Of a stretch of 52,840 bases of DNA, positions 35,085 through 43,498 are shown in pieces. Location of the stretch: the NCBI GenBank assembly GCA_017428545.1, contig JAFRQR010000022.1, positions 1-52,840 on the forward strand. Direction: 5' to 3'. Made by a program: the position numbers and the translations under genes. The notes beneath the pieces were generated by a model. It was not told the origin of the DNA. It did no database searches and worked only from the letters and a program-made list of their open reading frames with translations. The stretch is from Clostridiales bacterium (GTDB lineage: Bacteria > Bacillota > Clostridia > Saccharofermentanales > Saccharofermentanaceae). How positions within the stretch are numbered: the stretch's first letter is position 1; each line of letters begins with the position of its first letter.

Positions 35085-37325
35085 TCAGATCTCCGAAATG
35101 TAATAGAGCACAGAGCGGAAATCGCCGTTTAAGCAGGGGAAGATCAGTCCTGCGTTCATGAGCGTGCTGCCGTATGCTTCGACAATGACCTCCGGCTGAT
35201 CCTCCGGATCTTCGGCCCATGTGACACGATAGCGCTTCTTCTCATCGAGCCCTTTTAGGAAAATGAGGCGGTCCTGGTTGCACGGGCGGTTCATGACATG
35301 AATGAGTGTCAGGAGCATCTCGCTTTTATCCTTGGAAACGACGCCGTAGCAGTCGTAGAATCCGTTGTCGCGGAAGGATGCGATGCGATAGTAATCGCCG
35401 TTTCTGATAAGGTCATTATACTTATGGAAAAGCGCCGTCTGCTTTTTCATTTCTTCGTGATCTTCTTTCGAAAGCTGCGTGATATCCAGTTCATATCCAA
35501 AAGTTCCCGCCAGTGCCACATGGCCGCGTGTCGTGATCGGAACGGTCCTTCCCGTAACGTGGTTCGGGCAGATCGAAACATGCGCGCCCAAAGCAGAAAG
35601 CGGATAAAGTGTCGCCGCTCCCTCCTGGATGCGGATACGCTCGTAGGCATCCGTGTCGTCGGAAGTCCAGATCTGCGGGCTGTAATAGAGCATGCCGGGA
35701 TCAAATCTCGCGCCGCCGCTACTGCAGTTTTCAAGAAGGATATGCGGGAACTTGGTAAGCAGTCTTTCCTGAAGATCGTAAAGACCGAGCACATATCTGT
35801 GAAGAAGTTCGCCCTGTCTTTCCGCAGGAAGCTCCGCACTGTAAAGGTCCGCCATGTGGCGGTTCATGTCCCACTTCACGTAGGAGACATCCGCCGATTC
35901 CAGGATCGCCGAGATCGCCGAGATCAGGTAGTCGCGGACGTCTTTTCTTGAAACGTCGAGCACCAGCTGGTTTCTGCTAAGTGTGATATCTCTTTGCGGG
36001 ATCGAGATCGCCCAGTCCGGATGCGCGCGGTAAAGATCCGAATCCGGAGAGACCATCTCCGGCTCGAACCAGACGCCGAGCTTCATGCCCATCTCCTTTA
36101 GTTTCCCGCTTAAGCCCGAAAGGCCTCCCGGAAGTTTTTCCTCATTGACCGTCCAGTCGCCGAGGCTCGTGCTGTCATCGTTTCTCTTGCCGAACCAGCC
36201 GTCATCGACGACCAGCATCTCCACGCCGCATTCCTTCGCCTGCTTTGCGATGGCCAGGAGCTTGTCGGTATTAAAATCAAAATATGTCGCTTCCCAGTTG
36301 TTGATGAGGATCGGGCGCTTCTTATCCCTGTAAGCGCCGCGGATCAGGTGCTTTCTGAAAAGGTCATGGAAGTTCCGGCTCATCTTACCAAGGCCACAGG
36401 AAGAATACGTCATGACGACTTCCGGCGCGTAGAAGACTTCGCCGGGCGCAAGGGTCCAGTTGAACTCCTCCGGATGGATGCCCATCGAGACCCGCAGGTC
36501 CTCACTCGGGACCTTCTCGACCATAGAGCTGTAGTTTCCGGAATACAGGAACTGAAGACCGTAAACTTCGCCGTCTTCCTGCGTGATCCCCGGAGAAACG
36601 ATCCCCAGAAAACTCTGCGTGCGGTTGCCGCTTTTGCCGTTGATCGAGGTAACGCCCGTTCTTCCGAATCCGATCGGGCGGATCTCTCTTGTAAACTCGC
36701 GGGCCCATGTGCCGTGGAACGTCATAAGCTCGTAAGGTCTTCCCTGACGGTCCCTTCCCGGCATATCCATCGACGCGGAAAGCACTCTCTGAAGGATTAC
36801 ATCCGAATCTCCTCCGTTTACTACTTCCACTCTTCTTGCGATCACGTCGCATTCGGCAAAAGCACTATAGTAGAGTGCAACAGAAAGTCCCGTGTCCGGA
36901 TCTTTCAGATCGATCCGCAATGTTTCTACTTCGCCTTCGGTATCAAAAGTCGCAGGAAGGCCCGGGACCGGTGCTTTTCCCGAAGAGATCTCATACCCCT
37001 GATAAATGAGGTCGACGCGTTCCGTGCCGTCAGGAAAAACAGCCTTCAGTGCGCCTTCTCTCGTGTCGCCTCTTCCCCATCCCGGATACTCGAACGAAAA
37101 CCCGTCCATAAAGATCGCGAGTTCTCTTTTATTCTTAGTGGGAGTCATCCACGGCGAAAACTGCCTGCGATAGGAAAGGGAATCGTCCGAAATCGACGGT
37201 CCATAATAGAAATGGCCTAAATATAGGCCATCTTCTATTCCGATCACATAACTTGTATTTTGGGTGTCGATCCGAAAGTAATCTTTCTTCGGACTGACCT
37301 TGATGTTATTTGTTGAGTTCTTCAT
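35085..37325 (-). CDS. Alpha-galactosidase, glycoside hydrolase family 36
   Basis: 746 residues starting MKNSTNNIKVSPKKDYF at 37325. An N-terminal beta-sandwich (about 1-320) is followed by the catalytic barrel: LVVDDGWFGKRNDDSTSLGDW, YVKWDMNRHM with nucleophile Asp486, and LENCSSGGARFDPGMLYYSPQIWTSDDTDA with acid/base Asp556. The 70-residue gap between them fits GH36. No signal peptide is present, so it should act in the cytoplasm on imported alpha-galactosides such as raffinose or melibiose. Its start lies inside the 3' end of the upstream lipoprotein gene (20-bp overlap), suggesting translational coupling. Confidence 0.96.
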   Translation of the reverse strand: MKNSTNNIKVSPKKDYFRIDTQNTSYVIGIEDGLYLGHFYYGPSISDDSLSYRRQFSPWMTPTKNKRELAIFMDGFSFEYPGWGRGDTREGALKAVFPDGTERVDLIYQGYEISSGKAPVPGLPATFDTEGEVETLRIDLKDPDTGLSVALYYSAFAECDVIARRVEVVNGGDSDVILQRVLSASMDMPGRDRQGRPYELMTFHGTWAREFTREIRPIGFGRTGVTSINGKSGNRTQSFLGIVSPGITQEDGEVYGLQFLYSGNYSSMVEKVPSEDLRVSMGIHPEEFNWTLAPGEVFYAPEVVMTYSSCGLGKMSRNFHDLFRKHLIRGAYRDKKRPILINNWEATYFDFNTDKLLAIAKQAKECGVEMLVVDDGWFGKRNDDSTSLGDWTVNEEKLPGGLSGLSGKLKEMGMKLGVWFEPEMVSPDSDLYRAHPDWAISIPQRDITLSRNQLVLDVSRKDVRDYLISAISAILESADVSYVKWDMNRHMADLYSAELPAERQGELLHRYVLGLYDLQERLLTKFPHILLENCSSGGARFDPGMLYYSPQIWTSDDTDAYERIRIQEGAATLYPLSALGAHVSICPNHVTGRTVPITTRGHVALAGTFGYELDITQLSKEDHEEMKKQTALFHKYNDLIRNGDYYRIASFRDNGFYDCYGVVSKDKSEMLLTLIHVMNRPCNQDRLIFLKGLDEKKRYRVTWAEDPEDQPEVIVEAYGSTLMNAGLIFPCLNGDFRSVLYYISEI

Positions 37326-37818
37326 CCTGTTTCTTACCTTCGAGGAAAATCTCATTAACGTTCTGAATATCCATACAAAAAGCAACTGCGTTGTTGATCT
37401 TCCAGGAAGATCCGGAAGGTGACATGGACAGCTGGCAGATCGAAGAAGTTGAGCTCGTCTGGAACGTCACTGTAATACGGAAACTGACACTTGTCTCATG
37501 TGTCTTTTCGTCCGTGTAGACCGAAACGATCGAGACCTGTGCTTCGTCATAAAGACGGGAATCAAGAGAGGTAACGATCTCCTCTACCTTATCTCTCTCA
37601 TCTGATTTGACATATGACTTGATCGAAGCATAATCTGCGATAAACATACGGCGCACAAGATAGTAACCGAGTTCTTTTGCCTCTGCCTGATATTCCTGTA
37701 TCGTGCGCGAATCTTCTTTTACAAACGGATTCTTTATCGAGCAGGCGCTGATACCTGCGGCCATCGCAACGATCATCAATACTGCGATAAATTTAATTAT
37801 TTTGTTCGAAGCTTTCAT
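37306..37818 (-). CDS. Small lipoprotein of unknown function
   Basis: 170 residues from the ATG at 37818, which has GGAGGGACT directly upstream; the frame further upstream to 38007 has no site. The signal peptide KIIKFIAVLMIVAMAAG ends in the lipobox ISAC. The mature domain is about 145 residues, with a helical N-terminal half (YQAEAKELGYYLVRRMFIADYASIKSYV) and a beta-rich C-terminal half (SVSFRITVTFQTSSTSSICQLSMSPSGSSWKINNAVAF). No family was recognised. It overlaps the alpha-galactosidase start by 20 bases. A TATAAT box lies near 37875 on the minus strand. Confidence 0.82.
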   Translation of the reverse strand: MKASNKIIKFIAVLMIVAMAAGISACSIKNPFVKEDSRTIQEYQAEAKELGYYLVRRMFIADYASIKSYVKSDERDKVEEIVTSLDSRLYDEAQVSIVSVYTDEKTHETSVSFRITVTFQTSSTSSICQLSMSPSGSSWKINNAVAFCMDIQNVNEIFLEGKKQDEELNK

Positions 37819-37938
37819 AGTCCCTCCATATCCCTTACGGACATATGTATAGCAATTGTAGCCTAACCTATACAGGATTATACACCATGCAAAAGAGTAT
37901 TGAATATATGAAAATGCCAACTTTTTGTAAATTAAGTG

Positions 37939-38257
37939 TTGACAAACAAAATGTCTCGGATTATCATCACCTTGTTGAAAAGCTATGACGAAGAAGGTCG
38001 TGACCATTTCGCCTCACAGAGAGCCGACACCCTGCTGAAAGTCGGTATCCGGGATGATCCAGATGACTATCGCTTCCGAGCCGGTACACCGAATAAGTAT
38101 TTACTTGAGTAGACTGTACACGTAAGAGCCGCGTTAAGGCAACGGGTTTGATAGAACCTATTAAGTGGCGAAATGATTTCGCAAATTGAGTGGTACCGCG
38201 GTAAATAGCCGTCTCAATGTCCGAAGGTGGACGTTGGGGCGTTTTTTATTGCCTCAA
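37939..38257 (+). ncRNA. T-box riboswitch ahead of the HTH-cupin-acyl-CoA synthetase gene
   Basis: Promoter TTGACA (37939-37944), 17 bases, TATCAT (37962-37967). Stem I follows, with CTATGACGAAGAAGG, the CACAGAGAGCCG and CTGCTGAAAGTCGG pair, and a specifier region CCAGATGACTATCGCTTCCGAG. The T-box core is GAGTGGTACCGCGG (TGGTACC from 38191). A terminator, CGTCTCAATGTCC-loop-GGACGTTGGGGCG then TTTTTT, is at 38210-38250. The specifier is ambiguous by eye: GAC (Asp) and ACU (Thr) are the candidates. The structure itself is unmistakable. It governs the ORF starting at 38307, which is not a synthetase, transporter or amino-acid biosynthesis gene of the usual T-box kind. Confidence 0.9.
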
Positions 38258-38306
38258 AAGCGAAGGAAAGACGCAGCTTGTAGGGAGCTTATGGAGGAAT
38301 TGGAAA

Positions 38307-40814
38307 ATGAGCGAACTAGAAAAGAACGAAACATTATTGAGAAACGGCGATCAGGGCGGTCTTCTTGAGCAGAAGATCTCAGAAGTAGCCAGCCGTATCA
38401 AAGCACTGCGTCTGGACATGGGTCTTTCCACCAAGGATATGGCCGAGAAAGTCGAGATCACTGAGGAAGAATACGTAAAATACGAAGAAGGCCAGGAAGA
38501 CTTCAGCTTCACTTTCGTATATAAAGTTGCCAATCTCTGCGGCGTCGAGATCTCCGAACTTATGGAAGGTACGACACCTGCACTTCGTGAATATGCCGTA
38601 ACCAGAAAGGGCGAAGGTCTTCCGATCACCCGCCGCGCCGGTTACAAATACATGCGTCTGGGCCACCTCTTCAGAAACAAACTGTGTGAGCCTTTCGAGG
38701 TCACCATCCCGTATTCCGAGGAAGCCCTCAATCCGCCGTATAAACTTGTCACCCACTCCGGCCAGGAGCTGAACATCGTTACCAAGGGCTGCCTGAAAGT
38801 CATGCTCCGTGACCACTCCGAGATCCTTTATCCGGGTGACTCCATCTTCTTCGACAGTAGAACACCGCATAACGAGTATGCGATCGGCGGCGAAGACTGC
38901 ACCTTCTATGCGATCGTCCTCAACCCGGAAAAATGGACCCAGGGCGCGACATACGAGAAGACCGTCCAGACTTCTTATGTTGAAGATAACAAGACCAACT
39001 TCGATCTGGCTGCAGTACCGAATCCGGTCTACAGAAAATACGTCAACGATACTCTCGATGCCAACAACAAACTGACATCGATCACCTACACACCGGAAGC
39101 AGATAAGTTCAACTTCGCTTTCGATCTCGTAGATGCAATGGCAGACAAAGACCCGAACAAGACATCCATGATGTGGGTCGCAAAAGACGGAAAGACCGAT
39201 CACCGCTTCACATTTGAAGAGATGAAGAAGTTCACGGCGATGACCGCGAACTACTTCGAAAGCCTCGGTATCAAACACGGCGACCGTGTCATGCTCGTCC
39301 TGAAGCGTCACTATCAGTTCTGGTTCTCGATCCTCGCACTTCATAAGATCGGTGCGATCGCGATCCCGGCCACGAACCTTCTGAAGGAACACGACTTCGA
39401 TTACCGTTTCAAGTCCGCAGGCGTCTCCGCGATCGTTATAACCGGTAACGGTGACACAGCTCTTGAAGCGCAGAAAGCTGCCGAGCACGCAGGACTGGAT
39501 ATCACTTTTGTCATGGCAAACGGTGCCGATGACGAAGCGGGCGTCAATCTCCTTAAAGTCCTCGAAGGAAAAGCTTCTGTCGATGAAGCAGGACTTAAGA
39601 AGGAAGCGGTGCTTTTCGCCGAGAACGGAAACGGCTTCCTCCCGATGGAAGGCATGAGCTCCAAATGGCATAACTTCAACTATGAGATGCCTGCTTTCAG
39701 CGATGTATATGAGCGTCCGGAAAATGCCACACAGGGCAACGATCCGATGGTCATGTTCTTTACTTCCGGTACAACGGGATATCCGAAGATCGCAGCACAT
39801 TCGCACAAGTATTCTCTGGGACACTTTGCAACCGCTAAGTACTGGCATAACGTCGATCCGAACGGCCTGCACTTCACGATCTCCGATACCGGCTGGGGTA
39901 AATCCCTCTGGGGTAAGCTTTACGGCCAGTGGCTCTGCGAAGCGCCAACCTTTACCTTCGACTTCGACAGATTCCATGCCAACGAGATCCTGCCGATGTT
40001 CAGCAAATACCATGTAACGACATTCTGCGCTCCGCCGACCATGTACCGTTTCCTCGTTAAGGAAGACCTGTCGCAGTACGATCTGTCTTCCCTGAAGTAT
40101 GCAACCGTTGCCGGCGAAGCACTAAACCCTGAGGTATTTAACCAGTTCATGAGAGCCACGGGCATCCGCCTGATGGAAGGCTTCGGCCAGACCGAAACTT
40201 CCCTCGTGATCGGTAACCTCGTCGGATCTGCGATCCGTCTGGGTTCCATGGGTAAGGCCGTTACTCCGTACGATGTACATATCCTCGACGAAGACGGCAA
40301 TGACTGCCCTCCGGGTACTACCGGTGAGATCTGCATCAAGACGACCGAAGTCGTTCCTTGCGGACTTTATCTCGGTTACTACCAGAACGAAGAAAAGACA
40401 AAAGAATCCTGGCATGACGGCTACTTCCACACAGGTGATACCGCCTGGAAAGATGAGGACGGATACATCTGGTACGTCGGTCGTGTCGACGATGTTATCA
40501 AATCTTCCGGCTACCGTATCGGACCATTCGAGATCGAGAGCGTCATCATGGAGCTGCCGTACGTACTCGAGTGTGCCGTAACAGGAACACCTGACCCGCA
40601 GGGCGTCCGCGGTATGGTCGTTAAGGCTACTATCGTCCTCGTTCCGGGCCGTGCAGAACCGACCGAAGAACTCAAAAAAGAGATCCAGGAATACGTTAAG
40701 ACCAACACCGCTCCGTACAAGTACCCGCGTGTCGTTGAGTTCGTAACCGAGCTGCCGAAGACCATCTCCGGTAAGATCAAGAGAAACGTCATCAGAGACG
40801 GTAAGGATTCCTGA
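38307..40814 (+). CDS. Fusion of XRE-type HTH, cupin and AMP-forming acyl-CoA/acetyl-CoA synthetase
   Basis: 835 residues from the ATG at 38307 (GGAGG 9 bases upstream; earlier ATGs lie in the terminator). Residues about 20-85 are an XRE/cro HTH (ISEVASRIKALRLDMGLSTKDMAEKVEITEEEYVKYEEG). Residues about 110-210 form a cupin (SGQELNIVTKGCLKVMLRDHSEILYPGDSIFFDSRTPHNEYA). From about residue 255 an adenylate-forming enzyme follows: MVMFFTSGTTGYPKIA (P-loop), VAGEALNPEV, MEGFGQTETS, GYFHTGDTAWKDEDGYIWYVGRVDDVIKSSGYRIGP, and PKTISGKIKRN with the catalytic Lys. The enzyme half most resembles medium-chain acyl-CoA and acetyl-CoA synthetases. HTH-cupin proteins normally occur as separate regulators. 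T-box control suggests a link to an amino acid. Confidence 0.9.
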   Translation: MSELEKNETLLRNGDQGGLLEQKISEVASRIKALRLDMGLSTKDMAEKVEITEEEYVKYEEGQEDFSFTFVYKVANLCGVEISELMEGTTPALREYAVTRKGEGLPITRRAGYKYMRLGHLFRNKLCEPFEVTIPYSEEALNPPYKLVTHSGQELNIVTKGCLKVMLRDHSEILYPGDSIFFDSRTPHNEYAIGGEDCTFYAIVLNPEKWTQGATYEKTVQTSYVEDNKTNFDLAAVPNPVYRKYVNDTLDANNKLTSITYTPEADKFNFAFDLVDAMADKDPNKTSMMWVAKDGKTDHRFTFEEMKKFTAMTANYFESLGIKHGDRVMLVLKRHYQFWFSILALHKIGAIAIPATNLLKEHDFDYRFKSAGVSAIVITGNGDTALEAQKAAEHAGLDITFVMANGADDEAGVNLLKVLEGKASVDEAGLKKEAVLFAENGNGFLPMEGMSSKWHNFNYEMPAFSDVYERPENATQGNDPMVMFFTSGTTGYPKIAAHSHKYSLGHFATAKYWHNVDPNGLHFTISDTGWGKSLWGKLYGQWLCEAPTFTFDFDRFHANEILPMFSKYHVTTFCAPPTMYRFLVKEDLSQYDLSSLKYATVAGEALNPEVFNQFMRATGIRLMEGFGQTETSLVIGNLVGSAIRLGSMGKAVTPYDVHILDEDGNDCPPGTTGEICIKTTEVVPCGLYLGYYQNEEKTKESWHDGYFHTGDTAWKDEDGYIWYVGRVDDVIKSSGYRIGPFEIESVIMELPYVLECAVTGTPDPQGVRGMVVKATIVLVPGRAEPTEELKKEIQEYVKTNTAPYKYPRVVEFVTELPKTISGKIKRNVIRDGKDS

Positions 40815-40835
40815 TCCTCGAATTAATACAAACAG

Positions 40836-40898
40836 AAAATACCTTCTTGCTCTGTCCTCGGGCGATGCCCTGCGGAGGAGCTTCGAAGGTATTTTTTC
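40836..40898 (+). terminator. Large terminator of the acyl-CoA synthetase fusion gene
   Basis: AAAATACCTTC (40836-40846) pairs with GAAGGTATTTT (40885-40895). Inside is a second stem, CCTC/GAGG and GCT/AGC, capped by GGGC-GAT-GCCC. It is followed by TTTTTTCTGTTT. It is larger than usual for a simple terminator. Confidence 0.8.
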
Positions 40899-40920
40899 TG
40901 TTTCCTTTTTCCTGATGCAG

Positions 40921-40974
40921 GAATCCTTAGCCTCCTTGGGTTAAATTCGGAGGCGTGTCGAAGGGTTCTTTTTT
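40921..40974 (+). repeat. Hairpin element with conserved CGGAGGCGTGTCGAA (copy 1)
   Basis: Outer stem GAATCCTT (40921-40928) / AAGGGTTC (40961-40968) encloses an inner stem GCCTCC (40930-40935) / GGAGGC (40949-40954) and an unpaired GTGTCG. A T run follows. TCGGAGGCGTGTCGAA is identical to 51524-51539, where the outer stem has a different sequence. It may act as a second terminator, but conservation of the inner part with a changed outer stem suggests a repeat family. Confidence 0.55.
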
Positions 40975-40994
40975 GCTTGCTTAGTTTTTCGCCC

Positions 40995-41366
40995 CTATTT
41001 CAGAAGCTGCCACAGTCCGATCAAAAGGACCACTGCACCGATAATCACCAGTCCCCATACAAGGAGACTACCCTTTCCTTTAGTAACGGAATCCGTCGTG
41101 GACTTCACCTGCTGTTTCATCTCACGAAGATTCTGTTCGATCTGCGCGTCGACCTGCATCTTGACCTCCGCGCGGTTCTGGTCTGCCCACTCGCGGTTCG
41201 CTTTCATCTGCCGTTCAAGCTGCTCGCTGACCGCGTCCTTCTTTTTCGCAAGGTCCAGATCGAGGTGAGGATTCGCCTCATTACAGAACGGGCAGTGCGT
41301 ATACGGACGTTCGAAAGGCTCGCCGCACTTGGGACAATATCCGTATTTCGCTCTTTCTTCCGCCAT
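40995..41366 (-). CDS. Zinc-ribbon, tail-anchored small membrane protein
   Basis: 123 residues. An N-terminal zinc ribbon (YCPKCGEPFERPYTHCPFC) is followed by a helical, probably coiled-coil segment rich in Gln, Glu and Lys (about residues 38-90). A single C-terminal helix (LLVWGLVIIGAVVLLIGLWQLL) ends the protein. It looks like a cytoplasmic protein anchored by its tail. It lies 15 bases downstream of the GH3 gene on the same strand. Function unknown. Confidence 0.8.
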   Translation of the reverse strand: MAEERAKYGYCPKCGEPFERPYTHCPFCNEANPHLDLDLAKKKDAVSEQLERQMKANREWADQNRAEVKMQVDAQIEQNLREMKQQVKSTTDSVTKGKGSLLVWGLVIIGAVVLLIGLWQLLK

Positions 41367-41381
41367 GAGGATCCTCTTTCA

Positions 41382-43391
41382 TTAAGAATCGGCTTGGGTC
41401 TCCGTTGTTCCTTCTCCCGTCTCTGTATCGAATTCTTCACCTGCTTCTGCCGCAGAGAAACCAACAGGCAGCCATACCTCGCCGGTCTCCGATCCGATCT
41501 GGTCTACGGAAGAATAATAAGGCATCGGAAGTCTTCCGTAGAACTCTGCCTTGCCCGTAAGGATATCCGATACGGCATTACCACCCTCGGAACCCGGGAG
41601 ATAGCACATGATGACTTCATTCCAGTCCTGGACGTAATCGGAAATGATAACGTTTCTTCCCGCGACGATCAGTGTAATGACAGGGATCGCCTGGTCCTTT
41701 TTCTTCTCGGAAAAACCTGCCTTATATTCTGCAACCTTGCGGATCGCATCTTCATTTCCGGGAAGCGCGAGTTTGCCGGTGATCGAGATATCTTCGCTGT
41801 CACCATACCATTCGGCATATGGGATCTCACCGACGCAAAGAAGGATCACATCGCAGTTTTCCATCTCTTCCTCATCTGTTACGATCTCAAAGCCGATCTC
41901 CGTAGCGCAGGCCTGGAGAGCTTCCATAATGGACGGGCCTTCCTTGCAGAAATGCGAGCCATAAGCTGCATCAGATCTACCCTGCCAGAGGTATGTCCAG
42001 CCGCCGCAAAGAGCACCGGTATCGTCTGCCGCAGGTCCCGTAACGAAGACCTTCATGCCCTCTGTAAGAGTGATCGGGCCATCCTCCGGAAGAACCAGCG
42101 GAACCATCGACTCAGCTGCCATCTTGCGGGCGACCGAATGCGCGTGTTCGCTGTTCCAGTCATAGGAAGGAACGATATTATCCAGGAACGGATCTTCGAA
42201 AAGACCACAGTCCATTTTCATCTGAATGATACGGGTGACTGCCTCATCGATCCTTTCCATGGAGATCGAGCCTTCGTTGACAGCCTCCACGATCAGGTCT
42301 CTTGCTTCTTCGAACTGCTCGGCTTCCATGAACATATCCACGCCTGCGTTCACGCAGATGATCAGGTTCTCCTTAAGGTCAGCTCCGGAGCAGTTATGGA
42401 TCGAATCCCAGTCAGAAAGGATAACTCCCTTAAAGCCGAGTTCCTCACGAAGCCTTCTGATCATCTCCGCATTCTCGTGCATTTTTACGCCATTTAGTGA
42501 AGAGTGGGAGAGCATGATCGTCGGAACGCCTGCGTCGACTAATACTTTATAGACGTCCAGATTTTTCTTTATCTCTTCTTCTGTCATCTGCGCATCGCCA
42601 CGGTCGATCAGATAATCGCCCTCACCGGTTCCGTACTTGACATAACCGTCACCGAAGAAGTGCTTCGGGCAGGGAACGATCCCCTGCGACATCAGTCCTT
42701 TTGTATAGGAAAGAGCAAGGTTACTGACGATCGACTCATCGCTGGAATAGGACTCATAGGTCCTTCCCCATCGCGGATCCTGTGCGGACGCCACACAGGG
42801 AGAAAACGACCACATAAGTCCGCAGTGAAGCATATCCGATCCGGTAAGGACACCCTGCTCGAAAGTCAGGGCTTCGTCATTAGCCGCACCGACGTTGATG
42901 TTATGAGGGAAAATAACGGAACCGCTTGCTTCCAGAACACCGTGGACACAGTCATTGCCATAGATAAACGGGATACGCGTATCAGAAAGAAGCGCCGCGT
43001 CCTGATAGCGTGAAACGACTTCGAACCACTCGTCCGAAGGCATGGCCGGCACGTCGTCATAGTGAGAAAGAACAGAGCCGTAGCAGTTGCTCTGCATCTC
43101 ATCGAGCGGCATCTCATAGTTCGCGCCCTGCATCATCTGCGAGGCTTTTTCCTCAATTGTCAAAAGAGACACGATCTCTTCTGCGGAAAGATCCTCGAAC
43201 TTCGGGTTGATGCAGTGGAACGGCGGAAGAGTTTCCTCCGTCTCCGGCTCCTCTGTTTCGGAAGTTCTGTCGATCGGTCTCGGAAGATCCGCGGGAGTCG
43301 TCTCCTTATGGCTCTTCGGCAGACTGCAGGAAGTAAATACCGTACTGAACATCGTCATGCACAATATGGAACTGATGATTTTCTTTTTCAT
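41382..43391 (-). CDS. Glycoside hydrolase family 3 lipoprotein (beta-glucosidase-like)
   Basis: 669 residues. The signal MKKKIISSILCMTMFSTVF ends in a lipobox-like FTSC, followed by a Thr/Pro/Glu linker, so it is probably tethered outside the membrane. The GH3 N-domain has MMQGANYEMP, GNDCVHGV, RWGRTYESYSSDE, CPKHFFGDG, and nucleophile Asp327 in GVILSDWDSIH. The GH3 C-domain follows (VARKMAAESMVPLVLPEDG, VFVTGPAADDTGALCGGWT, GSEGGNAVSDILTGKAEFYGRLPMPY). It should cleave beta-linked glucosides at the surface. There is no fibronectin-III-like end. It is divergent from the first G3E gene. Confidence 0.94.
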   Translation of the reverse strand: MKKKIISSILCMTMFSTVFTSCSLPKSHKETTPADLPRPIDRTSETEEPETEETLPPFHCINPKFEDLSAEEIVSLLTIEEKASQMMQGANYEMPLDEMQSNCYGSVLSHYDDVPAMPSDEWFEVVSRYQDAALLSDTRIPFIYGNDCVHGVLEASGSVIFPHNINVGAANDEALTFEQGVLTGSDMLHCGLMWSFSPCVASAQDPRWGRTYESYSSDESIVSNLALSYTKGLMSQGIVPCPKHFFGDGYVKYGTGEGDYLIDRGDAQMTEEEIKKNLDVYKVLVDAGVPTIMLSHSSLNGVKMHENAEMIRRLREELGFKGVILSDWDSIHNCSGADLKENLIICVNAGVDMFMEAEQFEEARDLIVEAVNEGSISMERIDEAVTRIIQMKMDCGLFEDPFLDNIVPSYDWNSEHAHSVARKMAAESMVPLVLPEDGPITLTEGMKVFVTGPAADDTGALCGGWTYLWQGRSDAAYGSHFCKEGPSIMEALQACATEIGFEIVTDEEEMENCDVILLCVGEIPYAEWYGDSEDISITGKLALPGNEDAIRKVAEYKAGFSEKKKDQAIPVITLIVAGRNVIISDYVQDWNEVIMCYLPGSEGGNAVSDILTGKAEFYGRLPMPYYSSVDQIGSETGEVWLPVGFSAAEAGEEFDTETGEGTTETQADS

Positions 43392-43455
43392 AGCCGTTTT
43401 CCTTATTAATACATATTGAGATATTTTACCATAGAAAGCCTATCTGCGTCATCTG

Positions 43456-43464
43456 TGATATAAT
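43456..43464 (+). promoter_or_regulatory. Extended -10 promoter of the G3E gene pair
   Basis: TGATATAAT (43456-43464) is an extended -10 element, about 35 bases before the ATG at 43499. No clear -35 is present. Confidence 0.5.
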
Positions 43465-43498
43465 GTCTCCGAATTGAGACGAAAGAACGGATATTGAT

